33,714 bases of DNA from Clostridia bacterium (lineage in GTDB: Bacteria; Bacillota; Clostridia; TANB77; CAG-508). Each line of letters starts with the position of its first letter. Position 1 is the stretch's first letter. Location of the stretch: assembly GCA_017510245.1 (NCBI GenBank), contig JAFWNQ010000022.1:1-33714 (forward strand), given 5' to 3'. Below the pieces are notes generated by a model, which was not told the DNA's origin, ran no database searches, and saw only the letters and a program-made list of their open reading frames with translations. A program made the position numbers and the translations under genes. This document shows positions 1 to 7,463 of the stretch, piece by piece.

Positions 1-1167
1 GTTACAGCAAAGAAAAATGGAACTACTACTATAACAGCGAAAACAGTAAACAATAAAACAGCAACAAGTAAAATAACGGTAACAACAAATCCAACAGGAA
101 TAAAACTAAACAAAACTAGCCTAACAATAGATTATGGAAAAACTGCAGTAATAACAGCAACAATATCACCAAGTACATCAACAAATAAAACAATAAGTTG
201 GAGTAGTAATAACACAAGTGTAGCAACAGTAGACAAAAATGGTAAAGTTACAGGAAAATCTAATGGTAAAGCAACAATAACAGCAAAAACATCAAATGGA
301 AAAACAGCTACGTGCAAAGTAACGATAAAAGGCCAAGAAATAATAACAAATATTCCGATAGGAGAAAAAATAGCTAGATTTGCAGCACAAATATCAGGGT
401 ATGCAACAGGAAAAGTATCAACTGGTGGTCCACACTGGCCAGGATGGTATCCAAACAGCGGAAGCATATTTCTACATACGGGAACTGGAGGAACTGCTAA
501 GGAATATCCAAATGTAGGTGTAGGAATAGCGAACTACAAAGAACTACCAAACAATCTAACAAATTTACATGATTTTTGGTATGTTCAAGATATGACAGGT
601 AGATACCCATATACAAAAAAATTATATAAAACATACTGGGGAAAGAACTTTGCTTATGCTGGAATGTGGCCAACTATATTTGCTACATATCGTGCAACAT
701 ATGATCCATTGTTTAATCATTCAGCTGATTATTTAGAATCGGCAATAAAAAAAGGTGAATTTACTAAAATTACTACAACATTTGCAGAACTAGATTCAGT
801 TGCTAAACCTGGAGACTTTATTATAGGTGGCAGCGTAAGTAGCATAAGCCATAGTTGGATATGGATTGGAAATAAAATTGTTAAACAGTATTGGCCAAAG
901 GCTCCATCTACTGCAAAAATGTTTACGGCAAGTGGTCAGGAAGGAAGATGGCCTAATATAGTTAATTCTCACTATGGTTGTTGGAATGGAAATGTACATG
1001 CAATAATACTTAGACCAACAGGAAAAGTAAATGTTTCATCATCAGCACCATTAGTTATTGATCTTAATAAATATGGCTTAGAGAATTCAAAAGGATTTAG
1101 CAAAGAAGAAAGTTCAAAAAGACAGAAATATTGTGACTCACATTGGCCACATTTATCACACAAGTAA
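1..1167 (+). CDS. Secreted Big_2 (Ig-like) protein with NlpC/P60-like C-terminal region, 5'-truncated
   Basis: An open frame runs from the first base to TAA at 1165-1167; 388 residues are visible and the start lies outside the window. The first ~110 residues are bacterial Ig-like Big_2 material: the end of one domain, then a complete one with typical strands such as 'ISWSSNNTSVATVDKNGKVT' followed by an NGKATITAKT-type strand. Such domains usually act as spacers in surface proteins. Residues ~120-365 form a separate globular domain. The stretch 'KPGDFIIGG' followed by 'SHSWIWIGN' (His at residue 284) resembles the His-containing half of NlpC/P60 or CHAP-like cell-wall hydrolases. I see no usual DC(S/W) cysteine before it; the only Cys in this domain is in 'HYGCWNG' at residue 327. 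A wall hydrolase or an inactive wall-binding relative is therefore inference. A strong hairpin follows the gene. Confidence 0.75.
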   Translation, partial: VTAKKNGTTTITAKTVNNKTATSKITVTTNPTGIKLNKTSLTIDYGKTAVITATISPSTSTNKTISWSSNNTSVATVDKNGKVTGKSNGKATITAKTSNGKTATCKVTIKGQEIITNIPIGEKIARFAAQISGYATGKVSTGGPHWPGWYPNSGSIFLHTGTGGTAKEYPNVGVGIANYKELPNNLTNLHDFWYVQDMTGRYPYTKKLYKTYWGKNFAYAGMWPTIFATYRATYDPLFNHSADYLESAIKKGEFTKITTTFAELDSVAKPGDFIIGGSVSSISHSWIWIGNKIVKQYWPKAPSTAKMFTASGQEGRWPNIVNSHYGCWNGNVHAIILRPTGKVNVSSSAPLVIDLNKYGLENSKGFSKEESSKRQKYCDSHWPHLSHK

Positions 1168-1177
1168 GTGTTAATAT

Positions 1178-1232
1178 AAAAGCTTTTCATTCTAATTAAG
1201 GGTGTATGCCTAATAAGGATGAAAAGTTTTTT
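1178..1232 (+). terminator. Intrinsic terminator after the Big_2/NlpC-like gene
   Basis: Arm 1178-1193 pairs with the arm beginning at 1216 over about 16 bp, with two G-U wobbles. A run of six T (1227-1232) forms the 3' end. The long loop contains a further weak ATTA..GG/CC..TAAT pairing. It starts 11 bp after the stop codon. Confidence 0.75.
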
Positions 1233-1301
1233 GTTACTACAAAAAATGTAAATAGTAAAGATAAAAAATATAATGACTATATGCTGTTATTATTACATTG
1301 G

Positions 1302-1330
1302 TTGACAAATATTACAAAAAAGTGTATAAT
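1302..1330 (+). promoter_or_regulatory. Perfect consensus sigma-A-type promoter for rnj leader
   Basis: TTGACA at 1302-1307 and TATAAT at 1325-1330 are separated by exactly 17 bp. Transcription would start near 1337, about 270 nt before the rnj start codon. Confidence 0.85.
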
Positions 1331-1336
1331 AGTAAA

Positions 1337-1606
1337 CAGTTGTTACCAAAAGGTAAAGAAGAGATTTTAATTAATATGTTTAAAAATGAGATTATTGTGA
1401 ATAATTATTATAAGTAAAAGAGAGATGCTTATAATGTTTTTTAGACTCTTAAAAAAGAGTTTTATTTACGTTTTACAACTTAGTAGTTAACCTAACAGAA
1501 ATGATAGACTGTTGGGATAGAATAATGCGTGATTTTTCACACTTATTTCATATTTATTTAATTATTAAATAAAATACAATATTATGATAAAAGAAAAGGA
1601 GAGAAA
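1337..1606 (+). promoter_or_regulatory. Long structured 5' leader of rnj (or an independent small RNA)
   Basis: No gene is visible in 1168-1606. Downstream of the promoter at 1302-1330 the leader can form several hairpins: TTACC/GGTAA at 1343-1356; ACTCTT/AAGAGT at 1445-1460 followed by a T-rich stretch (a weak terminator-like element); CCTAACAG/CTGTTGGG at 1491-1516 with one G-U pair; and a small GTGA/TCAC hairpin near 1530. I do not recognise a riboswitch class. It could be an RNase J autoregulatory leader or a separate RNA ending near 1465. The ribosome binding site AAAGGAGAG lies just before the ATG at 1607. Confidence 0.45.
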
Positions 1607-3481
1607 ATGAATAACGACACAAATGAAACTAAAAAGAGAGTTTCAGATAATAAGGAAAAAAGAACAAAAACACAAGGAACAAAGAGAACATATAGCAGAA
1701 AAACTAATTACACAAACAAGAAGAAAGCAGAGAGCTCAAATAGATCTGCTAAAAGAACAAAGAAGGAAAAAAATACAAAAGCTATAAAGAAGAAAAATGT
1801 ACCAATTATAGATTTTGAATTTAAGAAAAGTAATTTAAAAATAATAGCACTAGGTGGATTAGATGAAATAGGAAAGAATATAACAGTATTTGAATATGAA
1901 GATGAAATAATACTAGTTGACTGTGGATTAGAATTTCCAGATGATGATATGCTTGGAGTTGATTTAGTAATACCAGATTTCACATATTTAGTAAAAAATC
2001 AGGGAAAAGTTAAGGGGCTATTTATTACTCATGGTCACGAGGATCACATAGGATCAATTCCATATTTATTAAGACAGATAAATATTCCTATATATGCAAC
2101 AAGATTGGCTGCAAAGCTTATATCACATAAACTAGAAGAGCATAGACTTTTAAATACAACTCAACTAAATGTAGTTGAAGCCGGAGACGTTATAGAAACA
2201 GGAAAGATGCAAGTCGAGTTTATTAGAAGTTCTCATAGTATCCCAGATTCATGCATGCTAGCAATTCACACTCCAATTGGAAGAATAGTTCACACTGGAG
2301 ACTTTAAAGTTGACTATACTCCAATTGATGGACAAAGAATAGACTTTGGAAGATTAGCTGAATTAGGAAATGAAGGAGTATTAGCTCTTTTAGCAGATAG
2401 TACAAATGCTGAAAGAAAAGGATTTACAATGTCTGAAAAATCCATTGGACCAGTATTTGATAAGCTATTTGAAGGATGCAAAAAAAGAATAGTGGTAGCA
2501 ACGTTTGCATCAAATGTACATAGAGTACAGCAAATAGTTAATTCTGCAGTTAAATACGGTAGAAAAATAGCAGTATCAGGTAGAAGTATGATTAATATGA
2601 TAGATGCTGCTCGTGAACTAAATTATATAGATGCACCAGATAATTTATTTATTGATATTGATTTAATTAAAAACTATACTGATGAACAATTAGTAATAAT
2701 AACAACAGGCAGTCAAGGAGAAACAATGTCTGCTTTAACAAGAATGGCAAACGGTGAACATAGAAAAGTAACTATTACGGGAAATGATTTAGTAATTATC
2801 TCTGCTAATCCTATACCAGGAAATGAAAAATCAGTATCTAAAGTTATAAATCAATTAATGAAAATTGGTGCAGAAGTTGTATATAGTGCATTAGAGGATA
2901 TACATGTGTCTGGTCACGCCTGTCAGGAGGAACAGAAATTAATTATGGCTTTAACAAAGCCTAAGTTCTTTTTACCAGTGCATGGTGAATATAGACAGTT
3001 AACCGCTCATAGGGATACTGCAATTGAAATGGGAATTCAAAAAGAAAATATTTTTATAACTATGAATGGTAAGGTACTTGAAATGAATGCAGATAAAGCA
3101 GAATTTACAGGTGCAGTTATATCAGGAAGAGTTATGGTAGATGGTCTTGGAGTAGGAGATGTAGGAAGTATTGTATTAAGAGACAGACAACATTTATCTC
3201 AAGATGGTTTAATTGCTATTGTTATAACTATGAACGCTCAAACAGGTGAAATTGTTTCAGGACCAGACGTTATATCTAGAGGGTTTGTATATGTTAGAGA
3301 ATCTGAAAACTTAATGGAAGAAGTCAAAGGATATATTAGAGAAGAAATATATGAAATCGAACAAAATCATATTACTGATTGGGGAGCAATAAAATCAACT
3401 CTAAAAGATGATGTAAGAGATTTTGTATTTAAAAGGACAAAAAGAAATCCTATGATTTTACCAATTATAATGGAAGTTTAA
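1607..3481 (+). CDS. rnj: Ribonuclease J (metallo-beta-lactamase/beta-CASP RNase)
   Basis: Encodes 624 residues. RNase J is the Firmicute 5'-3' exoribonuclease/endonuclease of mRNA decay and rRNA processing, and acts in the cytoplasm with two zinc ions. The metallo-beta-lactamase core starts around residue 76 ('LKIIALGGLDEIGKN'). The metal-binding motif HGHEDH is at residues 142-147, followed by 'SSHSIPDS' and 'HTGDFK'. The beta-CASP part includes 'ADSTNAE', 'TTGSQGE' and 'SGHACQEE', and 'FLPVHGEYRQL' leads into the C-terminal region. Residues 1-65 are an unusually long Lys/Thr/Ser/Asn-rich basic extension that resembles the basic tails of RNA-binding proteins. The start is supported by AAAGGAGAG about 7 bp upstream. 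The gene sits alone behind a consensus promoter and is closed by a strong hairpin. The J1 versus J2 subtype is not assigned. Confidence 0.95.
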   Translation: MNNDTNETKKRVSDNKEKRTKTQGTKRTYSRKTNYTNKKKAESSNRSAKRTKKEKNTKAIKKKNVPIIDFEFKKSNLKIIALGGLDEIGKNITVFEYEDEIILVDCGLEFPDDDMLGVDLVIPDFTYLVKNQGKVKGLFITHGHEDHIGSIPYLLRQINIPIYATRLAAKLISHKLEEHRLLNTTQLNVVEAGDVIETGKMQVEFIRSSHSIPDSCMLAIHTPIGRIVHTGDFKVDYTPIDGQRIDFGRLAELGNEGVLALLADSTNAERKGFTMSEKSIGPVFDKLFEGCKKRIVVATFASNVHRVQQIVNSAVKYGRKIAVSGRSMINMIDAARELNYIDAPDNLFIDIDLIKNYTDEQLVIITTGSQGETMSALTRMANGEHRKVTITGNDLVIISANPIPGNEKSVSKVINQLMKIGAEVVYSALEDIHVSGHACQEEQKLIMALTKPKFFLPVHGEYRQLTAHRDTAIEMGIQKENIFITMNGKVLEMNADKAEFTGAVISGRVMVDGLGVGDVGSIVLRDRQHLSQDGLIAIVITMNAQTGEIVSGPDVISRGFVYVRESENLMEEVKGYIREEIYEIEQNHITDWGAIKSTLKDDVRDFVFKRTKRNPMILPIIMEV

Positions 3482-3485
3482 ATGC

Positions 3486-3521
3486 AAGCAGTAGTAAGAA
3501 GTATAAAACTTACTACTGCTT
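3486..3521 (+). terminator. Strong hairpin terminator after rnj
   Basis: A perfect 13-bp stem (3486-3498 with 3509-3521) encloses a 10-nt loop, five bases after the rnj stop codon. The T-tract after it is short and interrupted (TAGTTGTT). Confidence 0.65.
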
Positions 3522-3566
3522 AGTTGTTACTATGATAATTGTATATTACCAATTTGCAAAAATCAG

Positions 3567-3572
3567 TATAAT
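3567..3572 (+). promoter_or_regulatory. Candidate -10 element for gltX
   Basis: TATAAT lies 47 bp before the gltX start codon, in a 98-bp gap that follows the rnj terminator. I find no good -35 at 16-18 bp, so this is only a partial promoter call. Confidence 0.35.
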
Positions 3573-3619
3573 ATGATATCATAATAGCTGTAATTATTAG
3601 TTGAAAGGAAAAGAAAATA

Positions 3620-5245
3620 ATGGATTTTAAAGACTTAGCAGATTTAATTTTTCCAAATGCAAAACCAGTTGAATATTATGAGGAAAAATACCCAAGCAGA
3701 GATTTAAAAGAAGGAGCTGTTGTTACAAGAGTTGCACCTAGTCCAACAGGTTCTACACATATAGGTACATTGTATCAAGCATTAGTAGCTCGAACAATTG
3801 CAAAGCAATCAGAAGGAGTGTTTTTTGTAAGAATAGAAGATACAGATACTAAAAGAGAAGTTGAAGGTGGGATTGATAATATAACAAGTAGTCTAAATTA
3901 TTTTGGATTAGGACCAGATGAAGGAATGATTTCTGGAAGTGAAGAAAAAGGAAATTATGGTCCATACAAACAATCATCAAGAAAAGAAATCTATGAGTCT
4001 TTTGCAAAGAAACTAATTTCTGAAGGCAAAGCATATCCTTGCTTTTGTACAGAGGAAGAGCTAACTGCTGATCGTGAAAAACAGGAAAGAATAAAGAGAA
4101 GACCAGGATACTATGGCGTATGGGCAAAATGCAGAAATATTTCTCCTGAAAAAGCAATAGAAAGAATCAAAGCAGGTGAAAAATATGTTATAAGATTTAA
4201 ATCACCAGGAAACGAAGCTAGAAAAATAAAAGTATCTGATGGAATAAAAGGAAAAATAACATTTCCTGAAAATGATTTAGATATAATAATAATTAAATCT
4301 GATGGATTACCTACATATCATTTCGCTCATTGTGTTGATGATCATTTAATGAGAACAACTCATGTAATTAGGGGAGATGAATGGCTATCATCAGTTCCTC
4401 TACATATTCAACTATTTGAACAAAGTGGATTTAAAGCACCTAAGTATTGTCACATTGCACCAATTATGAAAAATGATAATGGAAATAAGCGTAAACTTAG
4501 CAAAAGAAAAGATCCAGAAGCTGGTGTAAGTTATTTTGCTGAAATAGGAGTATTACCTGAAGCGGTAAAAGAATATTTATTAAATATAGCAAATTCACAA
4601 TTTGAAAGTTGGAGAAAAGGAAATAAAGACAAATCAATAGAGGAATTTCAATTTCAATTAAATAAAATGAGCGTTAGTGGAGCATTATTTGACTTTACAA
4701 AACTATTTGATGTTTCAAAAAACGTTATTTCAAGATTATCTGCTGATGAAGTATATAATTATTCTTATGAATGGGCAAATAAATATGATGAAGAATTAGC
4801 TAATCTTTTGAAAGATAAAGATTATAGCTTAAAAGTATTTGGTATTGAACGAAATAATTCAAATAAACCTAGAAAAGACCTAGCAAAGTGGAGTGATGTA
4901 AAAGAAAATATAAGATATATGTTTGAAAAACCAACAGAATTTGACTTTGGCAAGATAGATGGTGACGAGGCTAAGAAAGTAATAGAAGAATACTTAAAAA
5001 TATATGATATAAATGATGATAAACAGACTTGGTTTGATAAGATGAAAGATGTAGCTGAAAAATGTGGTTATGCTAGAGAAGTCAAAGAATTTAAGGCAAG
5101 TCCTGAAAAATGGCCAGGACATGTTGGAGATGTTAGCACTGTTATTAGAGTGGCTCTTACAGGAAGACAAAACACACCTGATTTATATGAAATAATGCAA
5201 GTACTTGGAAAAGATGAAGTAGAAAAAAGACTAAAAGATATGTAA
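3620..5245 (+). CDS. gltX: Glutamyl-tRNA synthetase (long Clostridia-type variant)
   Basis: Class I aminoacyl-tRNA synthetase that charges tRNA with glutamate. The HIGH-equivalent signature is 'PSPTGSTHIGTLYQA' (HIGT at residues 47-50), and the KMSKS-equivalent 'KLSKRKD' is at residues 292-298. 'RIEDTDTKREV', 'YPCFCTEEEL', 'LPTYHFAHCVDDH' and 'HVIRGDEWLSS' are also typical of the family. At 541 residues it is longer than the usual bacterial enzyme of about 480-500. The divergent C-terminal half (residues ~340-541) would hold the anticodon-binding region. The ATG at 3620 is preceded by AAAGGA. Whether it is discriminating (Glu only) or also charges tRNA-Gln cannot be decided from this window; no gatCAB or glnS is present here. 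Confidence 0.93.
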   Translation: MDFKDLADLIFPNAKPVEYYEEKYPSRDLKEGAVVTRVAPSPTGSTHIGTLYQALVARTIAKQSEGVFFVRIEDTDTKREVEGGIDNITSSLNYFGLGPDEGMISGSEEKGNYGPYKQSSRKEIYESFAKKLISEGKAYPCFCTEEELTADREKQERIKRRPGYYGVWAKCRNISPEKAIERIKAGEKYVIRFKSPGNEARKIKVSDGIKGKITFPENDLDIIIIKSDGLPTYHFAHCVDDHLMRTTHVIRGDEWLSSVPLHIQLFEQSGFKAPKYCHIAPIMKNDNGNKRKLSKRKDPEAGVSYFAEIGVLPEAVKEYLLNIANSQFESWRKGNKDKSIEEFQFQLNKMSVSGALFDFTKLFDVSKNVISRLSADEVYNYSYEWANKYDEELANLLKDKDYSLKVFGIERNNSNKPRKDLAKWSDVKENIRYMFEKPTEFDFGKIDGDEAKKVIEEYLKIYDINDDKQTWFDKMKDVAEKCGYAREVKEFKASPEKWPGHVGDVSTVIRVALTGRQNTPDLYEIMQVLGKDEVEKRLKDM

Positions 5246-5290
5246 ATAATATTTTACTATTATTTATTGTCGAGTATTGGAAGGATAAGA

Positions 5291-6559
5291 ATGAGTTTGT
5301 TAATTAAAAACTGTAATTTAATCTCAATGAGTGATGATAGGGATAAATATGAGGAAGGAATAGATATCTTAATTGAAAATAACAAAATATCAAAAATAGG
5401 CAACAATCTTGAAACTGATGGAGAGGTAATTGATGCAAAAGGCAAGGTTGCTTTACCTGGGCTTATAAATACCCATACACACCTTCCAATGAGCATATTT
5501 AGAGAAACTGTTGATGGATATAAAACCCATGATTGGCTTGAAAAAGTAATGTGGCCACTTGAGGATAAGTTAGTAGCTGAAGATGTTTATTGGGCAAGCA
5601 AATTATCTTGTATAGAAATGATAAAAACTGGAACAACAACAGCAAATGATATGTACTTTTTCACAGATTCGATTATAAAAGCTGCGCTAGATACTGGTGT
5701 GAGATTACAAACTACAAGATGCTTAGTAGGTAATAGTAAATATGATGTTTCAAGAATTAATGAACTTAAAGATATTCTAGCTAGGTATAATGAAGAAAAT
5801 ATATCTTTTAATTTAGGAATTCACGGGTTATACACATGTAATGAAGAATATGTGGAAAAGTGTATTGACTTAGCAGAAGAGAATAACTTACACATACATA
5901 TGCATTTTTGTGAAAATCAACAGGAAAGAGAAGAAACCGTAAAGATATATAATGTAGGAAATCCATCAGAAGTGATAAAAAATAGCTTTAGGGGTATACA
6001 CAATGTATTAGCTCATTGTGTGAAAATAACAAATGAAGATATTAATATTTTAAAAGATACAAACACATATATATCACATTGTCCAATTAGTAATTTGAAA
6101 TTAGGATGTGGATTAGCTCCAATAGATAAGCTAATTAGTAATGGAATATGCGTATCACTTGGTACAGATGGACAAGGTAGTGGAAGTAACTTAGACATGT
6201 TTGAAACAATGAAAGCGACAGCCTTGTTACAAAAAGGAATAAATGAAAATCCAGAATTAATGCCAGCCTATGAAGTGCTAAAAATGGCTACAATAAATGG
6301 AGCAAAAGCATTGAAATTAGATGATAAAATTGGAACAATAGAAGAGGGAAAAATTGCAGATCTAATTATCATAGATATAAATGAAATACTAAGTAGACCA
6401 GTAAACAATATTTTTGCAGAACTTGTTTATAATACAAAAGGATATGATGTTGACACAACTATAGTAAATGGGAAAGTTTTAATGAAAAATAAGATAGTTA
6501 AACAAAATGTAGATGATGTTATATTAAATTGTGAAAGAGTAGTAGAAAGAATTAAATAA
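5291..6559 (+). CDS. Amidohydrolase, adenosine-type deaminase (MtaD/SAH deaminase family)
   Basis: A 422-residue cytoplasmic metal-dependent deaminase of the TRZ/ATZ-type amidohydrolases. This family includes S-adenosylhomocysteine, 5'-methylthioadenosine and 5'-deoxyadenosine deaminases. Visible metal and catalytic residues are HTH (62-64) in 'LPGLINTHTHLPMS', H203 and E208 in the stretch ending 'MHFCENQQE', H242 in 'LAHCVK', and D293 in 'LGTDGQGSGSNLDMFETM'. The frame is open from a TTG at 5267, but ATG 5291 is preferred because GGAAGG (5279-5284) sits 6 bp upstream and the protein then begins MSLLIKNCNLI, as is usual for the family. It starts 45 bp after gltX and is probably cotranscribed with it. 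The exact nucleoside substrate is inferred only at family level. Confidence 0.88.
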   Translation: MSLLIKNCNLISMSDDRDKYEEGIDILIENNKISKIGNNLETDGEVIDAKGKVALPGLINTHTHLPMSIFRETVDGYKTHDWLEKVMWPLEDKLVAEDVYWASKLSCIEMIKTGTTTANDMYFFTDSIIKAALDTGVRLQTTRCLVGNSKYDVSRINELKDILARYNEENISFNLGIHGLYTCNEEYVEKCIDLAEENNLHIHMHFCENQQEREETVKIYNVGNPSEVIKNSFRGIHNVLAHCVKITNEDINILKDTNTYISHCPISNLKLGCGLAPIDKLISNGICVSLGTDGQGSGSNLDMFETMKATALLQKGINENPELMPAYEVLKMATINGAKALKLDDKIGTIEEGKIADLIIIDINEILSRPVNNIFAELVYNTKGYDVDTTIVNGKVLMKNKIVKQNVDDVILNCERVVERIK

Positions 6560-6562
6560 GTA

Positions 6563-6591
6563 TTGACAATTATGTAAACATGTGATATAAT
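6563..6591 (+). promoter_or_regulatory. Perfect consensus promoter of the small RNA
   Basis: TTGACA at 6563-6568 and TATAAT at 6586-6591 are separated by 17 bp. The element starts directly after the amidohydrolase stop codon. The predicted transcription start is near 6598. Confidence 0.88.
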
Positions 6592-6597
6592 AATAAT

Positions 6598-6827
6598 TGT
6601 CAACCTTAGGAGGTATATGACGTAGAATTAAAAAAGGCTTTTGAGGGATATGGCCTGTGAGTCAGCAGACACACACACTAAAGAACAAATAGGTGAACCC
6701 TCGTAGGGGCGGCTTGTTCCAATGTAGATAATCTACATTGAATGCCGCCCTTAAGGCTTTTATAAAAAAAATAGGATATATAAAGACGATTTCAAATTCG
6801 TTTATTGAATTTGAAACCGCCTTTTTT
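6598..6827 (+). ncRNA. Unassigned structured small RNA, about 230 nt including terminator
   Basis: A consensus promoter upstream and a terminator downstream bracket a region with no credible protein gene. Visible structure: a helix GAGGG (6643-6647) with CCCTC (6698-6702) that encloses a small hairpin (TGTG-A-GTC, loop AGCA, GAC-A-CACA, about 6656-6674). Next comes a strong GC-rich rod, GGGCGGC (6707-6713) with GCCGCCC (6744-6750), stacked on CAATGTAG (6720-6727) with CTACATTG (6733-6740). GGGCGGC is strikingly GC-rich for this genome. I checked by eye for SRP RNA, RNase P, tmRNA, 6S and common riboswitch cores and saw no match. No plus-strand gene follows before the terminator, so a stand-alone RNA is more likely than a leader. 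Confidence 0.6.
6782..6827. terminator. Bidirectional terminator between the small RNA and engB
   Basis: An 18-nt arm at 6782-6799 faces 6807-6824 around a 7-nt loop. Read on the plus strand there are two A-C mismatches and the stem ends in six T (6822-6827). Read on the minus strand the same two positions become G-U pairs, so the stem is fully paired for the engB transcript, whose stop codon is 10 bp away. Confidence 0.75.
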
Positions 6828-6836
6828 GTGTTGAAA

Positions 6837-7442
6837 CTAAATAAAAAAATTTTCAACTTCTTTCCAAACTTCTTCTTTATAGATTTTTCTTTCAGAAGAA
6901 AATGGTAGAAAAGATAAATCATTTAATGGATTTAATAAAGACTGCAGATTTTGTACTTGTGTATCAACTTTGGTTACAGCAATTTTATCTGCTTTATTAG
7001 CTATTACAATACATGGTAAGTTTTGATTAATAATATAGTCATACATAATTTTATCATTAACAGTAGGATTATGCCTTATATCAATTAGGAAAATAACTAA
7101 TGAGATTTTTTTTGACTTTTTTAGATATTCTTCAATAAATTTTCCAACTTCAGCTTGCTGAGCTTTAGACATTTTACTATATCCATAACCAGGTAGGTCA
7201 ACAAAGTAAAATGGAAAATCCTGATTATCAAGTTCACCATTTATTTTATAAAAATTTATTAGTCTAGTTTTTCCGGGTTGAGAACTAGTTCGAGCTAAAT
7301 TTTTACGATTAATCATAGTATTAATAAAAGATGACTTGCCAACATTTGATTTACCAACTAAAACAATCTGATATAGGTCATCACTTGGGTACTGACTAGG
7401 CCTTACTGCAGATATAATAAATTCTGAATTTTTAATTTTCAT
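6837..7442 (-). CDS. engB: Ribosome biogenesis GTPase YsxC/EngB
   Basis: A 201-residue TrmE-Era-EngA-EngB-type GTPase that helps assemble the 50S ribosomal subunit. The G1 loop is 'GKSNVGKSS' (residues 30-38), switch I is 'SSQPGKTRLINFY', G3 is 'DLPGYGYSK' (DLPG 82-85), G4 is NKAD (149-152) and the G5-like region is 'FSSERK'. The length is normal. GAGGT precedes the ATG. It is the last gene of a minus-strand group and starts 21 bp after the transglutaminase-like gene. Confidence 0.95.
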   Translation of the reverse strand: MKIKNSEFIISAVRPSQYPSDDLYQIVLVGKSNVGKSSFINTMINRKNLARTSSQPGKTRLINFYKINGELDNQDFPFYFVDLPGYGYSKMSKAQQAEVGKFIEEYLKKSKKISLVIFLIDIRHNPTVNDKIMYDYIINQNLPCIVIANKADKIAVTKVDTQVQNLQSLLNPLNDLSFLPFSSERKIYKEEVWKEVENFFI

Positions 7443-7463
7443 AATTGAACCTCACTCATTTTA

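Noticed and set aside
796..1190. Two short minus-strand frames (796-999 and 972-1190)
   Set aside because: They are antisense to the C-terminal domain of the first gene, with no ribosome binding site or recognisable protein.
5267..5290. TTG start for the amidohydrolase
   Set aside because: It has no ribosome binding site, whereas GGAAGG stands at the right distance before ATG 5291.
6598..6760. SAM-I, purine or SRP-like RNA suggested by fragments such as GAGGGATATGGCC and GGTGAACCC
   Set aside because: Only short strings match. The required partners (kink-turn and P3 of SAM-I, the TCTACC junction of purine riboswitches, the GGAAG/AGCA tetraloop helix of SRP RNA) are not present.
6662..6922. 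86-codon minus-strand frame overlapping the small RNA and the end of engB
   Set aside because: It overlaps the engB coding region in another frame, runs through the terminator hairpin, and has no family resemblance.
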